Shown one piece after another: positions 33,463 to 38,743 of a DNA stretch of 38,743 nt. Position numbers and translations under genes: made by a program. The notes under the pieces are model-generated. The model was given only the letters and a program-made list of their open reading frames with translations, ran no database searches and was not told the DNA's origin. The stretch comes from Oscillospiraceae bacterium (GTDB lineage: Bacteria > Bacillota > Clostridia > Oscillospirales > CAG-382), in the NCBI GenBank assembly GCA_015065165.1, contig SVQU01000017.1:1-38743 (forward strand), given 5' to 3'. Each line of letters opens with the position of its first letter. The stretch's first letter is position 1.

Positions 33463-34793
33463 TGAACACCCCTATTTGTGATTTTATTGAAAATTACATA
33501 AAAAGCGATGCAGTTCGTTTGCATATGCCGGGGCACAAGGGAAAAAGTCTTTTGGGCTTTGAAAATGCCGACATCACCGAAATAAGCGGTGCGGACAGTC
33601 TTTTTGAAGCAAAGGGTATTATCGCCGAAAGCGAAAGAAACACGTCTTTACTGTTTGGTTCGGACACATTCTACTCTACTGAAGGGTCTTCCCTTTCAAT
33701 CCGCGCAATGCTTTATCTGTTTCGCCTTTGGGCGGGTGAAAATTCAAGGGTTATTGCGGTTAGAAATTGCCACAAAGCCTTTTTAACCGCCGCCGCGTTG
33801 TTGGATTTAAGGGTGGATTGGATTTATCCAAAAAAGGGTTGCAGCTATCTATCCTGCGATTTTGATATTTCGGAATTAGAGGAAGCCTTAAAGGCAGAAA
33901 ACACCAAAACCGCAGTTTATATCACCTCCCCCGATTATTTGGGCGGTATGGCAGATTTGGGCGCAATTTCGGAGATTTGCAAAAAATACGGCGCAAAGCT
34001 TTTGGTTGACAATGCCCACGGAGCGTATTTGAAATTCCTGCCCGAAAGCAAACACCCTATGAATTTAGGCGCATCCATGTGTTGCGATTCTGCCCACAAA
34101 ACACTACCCGTGCTTACGGGGGGTGCATATTTGCATATTTCAAAGGGCGAGGACGAGTTTTTTAAGATTCGTGCCAAGGATGCTATGTCTTTGTTTGCAT
34201 CCACCAGCCCCTCTTATTTAATTTTACAATCATTAGACAAGGCAAATGAATATATTGACAAAGGGTATAAAAACGCTTTAAGAGATACTACCGAAAAAAT
34301 TGCAAAGCTTCGGGAAGATATATCCCAATTGGGTTTGGAAACCTTTGGTAGCGAGCCCCTAAAGATAACTATTTTGCCGAAAAGCTTTGGTTATTCAGGC
34401 TTTGAAATTGCCGAATTTCTTAAAGAGCGTAATATTCATATTGAATTTGCCGATAAGGATGCCCTTGTTTTAATGTTTACCGCAGAAAACATCGGAAACG
34501 ACATCGAAAGGCTTATTTCGGCTTTAAAGGAAATACCGAGAAAATGCCCCGTTAAGGAAACCGCGCCCATTATCGGCAAGCCGAAAAGGGCGTTATCCTT
34601 AAGAAGCGCGGTATTTTCCGAAACCGAAGTCATCCCGTCAAAAGACAGCTTGGGCAGAGTTTTTGCCGAGCTTTCGATTTCCTGCCCCCCCGCTGTACCT
34701 ATTGCGGTGTGTGGTGAGGTTATCGATGAAAATATTATAAATGCTTTTGAATATTACGGTATCACCAAATGCCGTGTTATCAAAAATATTTAG
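33462..34793 (+). CDS. Orn/Lys/Arg decarboxylase-fold PLP enzyme (short YaaO/SpeA-like)
   Basis: A 443-residue fold-type I PLP enzyme. RLHMPGHKGK near the N-terminus is the hallmark of short Orn/Lys/Arg decarboxylases. DNAHGAY (183-189) and CCDSAHKTLPVLTGG place the PLP-binding lysine at K213. It probably decarboxylates a basic amino acid to make a polyamine precursor; which one cannot be read from sequence. It lacks the N-terminal wing domain of the inducible enterobacterial enzymes. It is translationally coupled to the SCIFF maturase by a 1-nt overlap, so the two are coexpressed, though a direct link to the peptide is not shown. Confidence 0.88.
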   Translation: MNTPICDFIENYIKSDAVRLHMPGHKGKSLLGFENADITEISGADSLFEAKGIIAESERNTSLLFGSDTFYSTEGSSLSIRAMLYLFRLWAGENSRVIAVRNCHKAFLTAAALLDLRVDWIYPKKGCSYLSCDFDISELEEALKAENTKTAVYITSPDYLGGMADLGAISEICKKYGAKLLVDNAHGAYLKFLPESKHPMNLGASMCCDSAHKTLPVLTGGAYLHISKGEDEFFKIRAKDAMSLFASTSPSYLILQSLDKANEYIDKGYKNALRDTTEKIAKLREDISQLGLETFGSEPLKITILPKSFGYSGFEIAEFLKERNIHIEFADKDALVLMFTAENIGNDIERLISALKEIPRKCPVKETAPIIGKPKRALSLRSAVFSETEVIPSKDSLGRVFAELSISCPPAVPIAVCGEVIDENIINAFEYYGITKCRVIKNI

Positions 34794-34808
34794 AACGGAG
34801 GAAAAGCT

Positions 34809-35522
34809 ATGGCTATTGCAATGCTTTTAATACCGATTGTTTTATTTCTTGCTATGTTGATTCTACCTGTTTTCGAATTGGTAGGGCTTATTTTGGGCTT
34901 GGATTTTGTGCTTTTCAGCGAACCCGCCGTTGTTATCGCTCAGGCAGTGCTTATTTTTGCGGCTATGATTGCCTTTTTGATAATCAACCCCGAATTCGGA
35001 AGAACCGAACGTATTTTGTTTATTTGGTTACTTCCCCTCTCCTTGCTCAACGCTCTTTCATTTACGGGGGCGGAATGGGGATTGTCGGTGGTGTTCGCAA
35101 TCGTTTGGTCGGTTTGCTGTTTGGTTATGTACATAAAGTTTGTGTCCGACGGCGTTTTTAAAGCCATTTCCGCCGTGTGCTCTGTTTTAATTGCGGTGGC
35201 ATTTGTGGTTATGTTTTTGATTTTCAGCGTTTTCAAGCCACTGACTTCCGACAAAACAGTTACCGAAACGCAAAACTCCCCAAGCGGCGAATATATCGCC
35301 GAGGAAATTGCCGTTGACGGAATTTTCTCGGACAAAATGCAGATAGCCGTTAAAAAAGCTAACCCCGTTGCCAACGCTGTTTTGGGTTATTACGAAGACA
35401 AAGCAATCGTTATTTACGAGGGCGAATTCCACGAAACCGAGGTTTCCAAATTCAGCTGGAAGGACGATTCCACAATTATTATAAACGACGAGGAATATGC
35501 CGTTTCCTTCGAAAAACAGTAA
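34809..35522 (+). CDS. Membrane protein with DUF5412-like C-terminal domain
   Basis: A 237-residue protein with about four membrane helices in residues 1-140 and a soluble C-terminal domain (150-237) opening NSPSGEYIAEE and ending WKDDSTIIINDEEYAVSF. The tail pattern (S-P-x-G-x-Y ... W-x-D-x-x-T-I-x-I-N) resembles DUF5412. Function is unknown. ACGGAGG at 34795-34801 precedes the ATG, and the gene begins 15 nt after the decarboxylase stop, so it is the fourth member of the SCIFF operon. A strong terminator follows. Confidence 0.7.
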   Translation: MAIAMLLIPIVLFLAMLILPVFELVGLILGLDFVLFSEPAVVIAQAVLIFAAMIAFLIINPEFGRTERILFIWLLPLSLLNALSFTGAEWGLSVVFAIVWSVCCLVMYIKFVSDGVFKAISAVCSVLIAVAFVVMFLIFSVFKPLTSDKTVTETQNSPSGEYIAEEIAVDGIFSDKMQIAVKKANPVANAVLGYYEDKAIVIYEGEFHETEVSKFSWKDDSTIIINDEEYAVSFEKQ

Positions 35523-35534
35523 TAATATGAAACA

Positions 35535-35567
35535 AAAATCCGATAGGATAAACCTATCGGATTTTTT
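35535..35567. terminator. Bidirectional terminator after the SCIFF operon
   Basis: AAAATCCGATAGG (35535-35547) pairs perfectly with CCTATCGGATTTT (35553-35565) around ATAAA, with A and T runs. It serves both the SCIFF operon and the convergent amidase gene. Confidence 0.9.
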
Positions 35568-35568
35568 A

Positions 35569-36333
35569 TTATTCGTTATATTTGCGCTTTGCGATAATAT
35601 AATCCACAGGATCGATTTTTCCGTTTTGGTTTAAATCGGCAAGTTCTTTTTGTTTATCGGTGAGATTATATGCGCCGAAATATGCGCGTTTGATAAGAGT
35701 AACGTCCATTGCATCGATTTCGCCGTTCATATTAACGTCCCCGAGCTGGAAAATAGGTTCGATACCGTAATATTTTGCGATAACGGCGGCTTCAAGCCTT
35801 GCAAGATTTTGCAGATTTTTATCCTTAAGCAACCAGCGGGTTGCCTTTTCGTTGGTATGGAAGCTATGCTCGATGATGTAAAACAAGGGGCAACCTACTC
35901 GCCTTGCGCCGCGAAGCACGCCGTAATATTCATCGTTTCCCTCATCACTCTTACGGGTTTTAACGTACCCGCCCGACACGTCCATAAGGTCGGCAATGGC
36001 AACCGCCAGCTTAAGCGCCAAATCGTGGGAATTATTAAGGTTATCATAAGCGCCGTAAACGTCAACGCGGTCTACCTTTTCGGTATCACAGGCGTTGGAA
36101 TGGAGGGAAATGAAAAGGTCGCAACCCTTTGCGGTTTTACCTCTTTCATAAACGGGCATATCCTTTTCTACGTCTTCTCTTGTTTTTAAAACCTCAAAGC
36201 CGTATTTCTCGAGCTCCTCGGCAAGGTAATTACAAAGAACCCACATTTTGCGGGATTCCCAATATTCGGGGACTACGGGGCTTCGGTTATAGTTTGCGTA
36301 ATGCCCTGCGTCCAGCATTATTTTAATTGAAAT
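35569..36333 (-). CDS. N-acetylmuramoyl-L-alanine amidase with C-terminal dockerin; probable ATT start
   Basis: An amidase_3-type zinc enzyme. Counting from the ATG at 36318 (249 residues), zinc ligands are H6 (DAGH), E21 and H73 (SLHSNA), and the catalytic Glu is E150 (YIIEHSFHTN). Residues 191-249 form a dockerin with loops DVNMNGEIDAMD and DLNQNGKIDPVD. It would cleave the stem peptide from muramic acid. The ATG lies 22 nt after GGAGG, far too distant, and begins inside the first beta strand (MLDAGH). An ATT at 36333 is 7 nt after GGAGG and would give MSIKIMLDAGH, the expected strand; I therefore extend the gene to 36333. No signal peptide exists with either start, which is odd for a dockerin protein. 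Confidence 0.8.
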   Translation of the reverse strand: MSIKIMLDAGHYANYNRSPVVPEYWESRKMWVLCNYLAEELEKYGFEVLKTREDVEKDMPVYERGKTAKGCDLFISLHSNACDTEKVDRVDVYGAYDNLNNSHDLALKLAVAIADLMDVSGGYVKTRKSDEGNDEYYGVLRGARRVGCPLFYIIEHSFHTNEKATRWLLKDKNLQNLARLEAAVIAKYYGIEPIFQLGDVNMNGEIDAMDVTLIKRAYFGAYNLTDKQKELADLNQNGKIDPVDYIIAKRKYNE

Positions 36334-36383
36334 AATTATTCCTCCTTTTAGTTTTCTTTTGCGACGACGTATTTATTATAACA

Positions 36384-36416
36384 AAAAGACCGCCAAATTA
36401 AAATTGACGGTCTTAC
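36384..36416 (-). terminator. Terminator of yigZ
   Basis: AAGACCGCCAA and TTGACGGTCTT pair with one mismatch around an AT-rich loop, and the minus-strand product ends in a U run. A TATAAT for the amidase gene (36375-36380, minus) follows at once, with no good -35 box. Confidence 0.75.
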
Positions 36417-36455
36417 AGAATATTAATATCACTTTTGGTGAAAAACGCACAGTTT

Positions 36456-37073
36456 CTAAATAAAGTCGCTTTTTTCTCCCACCTTTGTCGCACTTACCCT
36501 ACCGTTTGTGTTTTCGATAAGGGTTGCAACAAAGCTTTTCTCATCCTCGGCGCGGACCATTATTTTCATAATTACGTCCAAGCCGAAATCGCTGTCCTCG
36601 ATTTTTGCATTTATAGAAGAAATCAAGGGCATAATTTTTTGATAATCCGAATAATTGGCTTTAATCTCCAAAACCGAAAAATCGCCAACCTCGGCAATGC
36701 CTGCCTCCTTAACCGCGCCCGATGCCGCCGCAGTATATGCGCGCACCAAGCCGCCCGTACCAAGGAGAATGCCGCCGAAATAACGGGTTACAACCACAGC
36801 AACGTCGGTTAAATCCGCCTTGCGGATAGAATCCAAAACAGGCATACCTGCCGTTCCGTGAGGCTCGCCATCGTCCGAAAAGCGTTGAGTAAAGCCATCC
36901 CGCAGAACGTAGGCATAAACGTTATGTCTTGCGGCGGAATGCTTTTTCTTTATGGAATTTACAAAGGCAATTGCCTCTTCCTCGGTTTTAACGGGGGCGC
37001 AAACACCTATAAATTCGCTTTTCTTTTCGACAATTGTAAACTCCGAAAGGTTTTTAACAGTCTTGTAGCTCAT
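36456..37073 (-). CDS. yigZ: YigZ/IMPACT family protein
   Basis: A 205-residue protein. The N-terminal IMPACT domain has FSDDGEPHGTAGMPVLD and VVVTRYFGGILLGTGGLVRAY, the two signature blocks; a smaller C-terminal ferredoxin-like domain (about 135-205) follows. The family is linked to translation regulation, but the bacterial role is not settled. Its ATG lies inside the 3' end of lysC (20-nt overlap), so the two are coexpressed. Confidence 0.93.
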   Translation of the reverse strand: MSYKTVKNLSEFTIVEKKSEFIGVCAPVKTEEEAIAFVNSIKKKHSAARHNVYAYVLRDGFTQRFSDDGEPHGTAGMPVLDSIRKADLTDVAVVVTRYFGGILLGTGGLVRAYTAAASGAVKEAGIAEVGDFSVLEIKANYSDYQKIMPLISSINAKIEDSDFGLDVIMKIMVRAEDEKSFVATLIENTNGRVSATKVGEKSDFI

Positions 37074-38403
37074 ATTCTATGCAAAATTCAAGATAAATAG
37101 ACTTTATCGCGCGGTTGAAGGATTTTTCTTCAACACCAACGATAATGTTAAGCTCGCTGGAGCCTTGGTCTATCATACGAATGTTAACGCCAACTCTGGC
37201 AAGTGCGCTGAATATACGAGCCGCTGTACCGGGTGTACCCGCCATATTTCTACCAACGATAGCGATAAGACCGATAGAATGGGAAATATCGATATGGTCG
37301 GGATTTACCGCCTTGCAGATATCGGTGATAATTTCGTCCTCGATATCCTTAATATCGTTTTCGTTAATAACAACACACATTGTGTCGATACCCGAAGGGA
37401 GATGCTCGAAAGGAATGCCTCTGTCCGCGAACACCTTTAACACACGCATACCAAAACCAAGCTCTTGGTTCATCATATCCTTTTCGATACGGATGATAGC
37501 AAAGCCCTTTTTGCCTGCGATACCTGTGATAAGGTCGCCCGAGTTGTATCCCTCTGCAGAAGGAACGATAAGAGTGCCCGAATCCTCGGGACGGTTTGTG
37601 TTACGAATGTTTATGGGTATGCCCGCAACCTTAACGGGGAAAATGCTGTCCTCGTGAAGAACGGACGCGCCCATATAGGAAAGCTCGCGAAGTTCACGAT
37701 AGGTAATAATACTGATAGGACGGGGGTCGTCGATGATGCGGGGGTCGCACATAAGGAAGCCCGAAACGTCTGTCCAGTTTTCGTAGATATCCGCACAAAC
37801 AGCGCGGGAAACTATCGCGCCTGTGATATCACTTCCGCCGCGGCTGAAGGTTTTTATACTTCCATCGGGAGAAGAACCGTAGAAGCCGGGAACAACAGCG
37901 TTTTTAACGTCTGCAAGGCGCTTGGACATAACCTCGTTGGTTTTGTCTGCATCGAATCTGCCCTCGGCATCGAAGAAAATAACCTCTGCCGCATCTACAA
38001 ATTCATAACCGATGTAATTTGCAAGGATGATACCGTTAAGATATTCACCGCGGGAGGCGGTATAATCCTGAGTTGTACCTTTTTTAAGGTTTTCGCTGAT
38101 AACTTCAAATTCGGCATCTAAAGAAACGTTAAGACCAAGACCCGAAATGATATCGTTATAGCGGGATTTAATTTCGGCAAAATCTGCCGACCAATCCTCA
38201 CCGCTTGCGCTCTTTTTATAGCAGGAAATAAGCAAATCGGTAACCTTTGTGTCGTTACCGCAACGCTTACCGGGGGCGCTGGGCACAACAAAGCGACGGC
38301 TTTCCTCTGCCTTGATAATGTCTGCACTTTTCTTAAACTGCTCTGCCGAAGCAAGAGAGCTGCCGCCAAACTTGACGACTTTTTTCTCGAATATTCTTTC
38401 CAT
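37054..38403 (-). CDS. lysC: Aspartate kinase with ACT domains
   Basis: A 449-residue enzyme phosphorylating aspartate at the head of lysine, threonine and methionine synthesis. The N-terminal VVKFGGSSLAS is the nucleotide-binding signature; FVVPSAPGKR and GFYGSSPDGSIKTFSRGGSD form the substrate and phosphate sites. The C-terminal 150 residues hold two ACT domains (GITGIAGKKGFAIIRIEKDM and IGLIAIVGRNM...ARVGVNIRMID) for feedback control. Length is typical. No leader riboswitch is obvious. The 3' end overlaps yigZ by 20 nt. Confidence 0.95.
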   Translation of the reverse strand: MERIFEKKVVKFGGSSLASAEQFKKSADIIKAEESRRFVVPSAPGKRCGNDTKVTDLLISCYKKSASGEDWSADFAEIKSRYNDIISGLGLNVSLDAEFEVISENLKKGTTQDYTASRGEYLNGIILANYIGYEFVDAAEVIFFDAEGRFDADKTNEVMSKRLADVKNAVVPGFYGSSPDGSIKTFSRGGSDITGAIVSRAVCADIYENWTDVSGFLMCDPRIIDDPRPISIITYRELRELSYMGASVLHEDSIFPVKVAGIPINIRNTNRPEDSGTLIVPSAEGYNSGDLITGIAGKKGFAIIRIEKDMMNQELGFGMRVLKVFADRGIPFEHLPSGIDTMCVVINENDIKDIEDEIITDICKAVNPDHIDISHSIGLIAIVGRNMAGTPGTAARIFSALARVGVNIRMIDQGSSELNIIVGVEEKSFNRAIKSIYLEFCIEYELQDC

Positions 38404-38444
38404 AAATCACTTTTCCGAATTATATTAAATAAAATTGCAATGTT

Positions 38445-38473
38445 ATTCTATCACACCAAACCGTGAATTGCAA
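38445..38473 (-). promoter_or_regulatory. Promoter of lysC-yigZ
   Basis: On the minus strand TTGCAA (38468-38473), 17 nt, TAGAAT (38445-38450). Confidence 0.65.
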
Positions 38474-38536
38474 TAACACTTTTCAACAAACAAAATGTTT
38501 CTATATTAATTATATGCACGATTTTGCCCGAAAGTC

Positions 38537-38565
38537 TTGACAAAATTGGGGTTGGGCATTAAACT
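38537..38565 (+). promoter_or_regulatory. Promoter of the terminal tRNA unit
   Basis: A perfect TTGACA (38537-38542), 17 nt, TAAACT (38560-38565). It precedes the truncated tRNA-Arg and then the tRNA-Arg at the window end. Confidence 0.7.
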
Positions 38566-38594
38566 ATTTAAGGTTTTTCGCAAAATTGAATTAT

Positions 38595-38640
38595 GCCCCC
38601 GTAGTAAAGTGGATATTACAAGTCCCTCCTAAGGTTATAC
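38595..38640 (+). pseudogene. Truncated tRNA-Arg(CCT)-like 5' half
   Basis: GCCCCCG, TA, D-arm GTAA...TTAC with GGATA, then an anticodon arm with loop CTCCTAA (anticodon CCT) look like the first 40 nt of a tRNA-Arg. The 3' side of the anticodon stem pairs poorly, and no T-arm, acceptor complement or CCA follows. The sequence runs instead into a separate hairpin (38648-38671). Confidence 0.6.
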
Positions 38641-38647
38641 TAAATCA

Positions 38648-38671
38648 CTCGCCTTTGCTCAAAAGGCGAGC
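38648..38671 (+). other. Hairpin between the truncated and intact tRNA-Arg
   Basis: CTCGCCTTT and AAAGGCGAG can pair around a short GCTCA loop. No T run follows, so it is not a standard terminator. It stands where the T-arm of the truncated tRNA should be. Confidence 0.5.
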
Positions 38672-38697
38672 GATAATATAGATAAAATTTTATACAC

Positions 38698-38743
38698 GTC
38701 TCTGTACCTCAGCAGGATAGAGGGTCCGCCTCCTAAGCGGAAC
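38698..38743 (+). tRNA. tRNA-Arg (anticodon CCT), cut by the window end
   Basis: Acceptor 5' strand GTCTCTG, TA, D-stem CCTC/GAGG, anticodon stem TCCGC/GCGGA with loop CTCCTAA (anticodon CCT). The T-arm and 3' acceptor strand lie beyond the window. Confidence 0.85.

Noticed and set aside
38595..38671. A complete second tRNA-Arg
   Set aside because: There is no T-arm consensus, no strand complementary to the GCCCCCG acceptor and a poorly paired anticodon stem; only the 5' half is tRNA-like.

Overview
The window looks like a metagenomic contig from an uncultured Clostridia bacterium, most likely an Oscillospirales/Ruminococcaceae-type gut or rumen fibre degrader. The case rests on a SCIFF peptide with its radical SAM maturase (a hallmark of class Clostridia), an S-box SAM riboswitch before metK, a FeoB-associated Cys-rich protein, a permuted GH3 enzyme, several secreted proteins with dockerins, and many TTGACA-17-TATAAT promoters. 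The first 14 bases match the end of an Illumina read-2 adapter and are probably not genomic.

Layout. 15-604: partial GH3 glycosidase (minus). 664-6110: metal block on the minus strand, feoA-feoB-FeoB-associated protein behind a strong promoter with a palindromic operator candidate, a terminator, then copZ-copA. 6263-17520: five plus-strand secreted proteins built from a shared N-terminal domain, an SGNH-hydrolase (DUF4886-like) domain, discoidin/F5-8C-type domains and dockerins in different orders. Three of their promoters share a box exactly 17 nt upstream of the -35. 17521-17786: dense cruciform-like hairpins. 17787-19214: MATE transporter. 19265-19453: tandem array of short perfect hairpins, then tRNA-Val. 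19568-21111: PsbP-like lipoprotein and a membrane-anchored triple-repeat protein. 21383-24544: ECF sigma factor with a C-terminal extension of about 870 residues. 24629-25361: S23-like four-helix-bundle gene, a second hairpin array, tRNA-Glu and tRNA-Met. 25476-26875: SAM-I riboswitch and metK. 26934-27413: an unidentified structured RNA leader with a terminator/antiterminator before a small helical protein. 27465-29017: hflX and rpmE. 29219-31780: membrane-anchored GHL10-like glycosidase. 31862-35522: SCIFF precursor, its maturase, an Orn/Lys/Arg decarboxylase-fold enzyme and a membrane protein. 35569-36333: amidase fused to a dockerin. 36456-38403: lysC and YigZ. 38537-38743: a truncated tRNA-Arg and a tRNA-Arg(CCT) cut by the window end.

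The genes combine housekeeping (metK, rpmE, hflX, lysC, tRNAs), metal homeostasis (Feo, Cop), extracellular polysaccharide handling (GH3, GHL10, the SGNH/discoidin/dockerin cluster) and a RiPP locus. No scaffoldin or cohesin is encoded here, so any dockerin partners lie elsewhere. The best candidates for undescribed biology are the two hairpin arrays (one next to the S23-like gene), the RNA leader at 26967-27117, and the domain-shuffled SGNH/dockerin cluster with its common promoter box. No CRISPR array, insertion sequence or prophage is visible.
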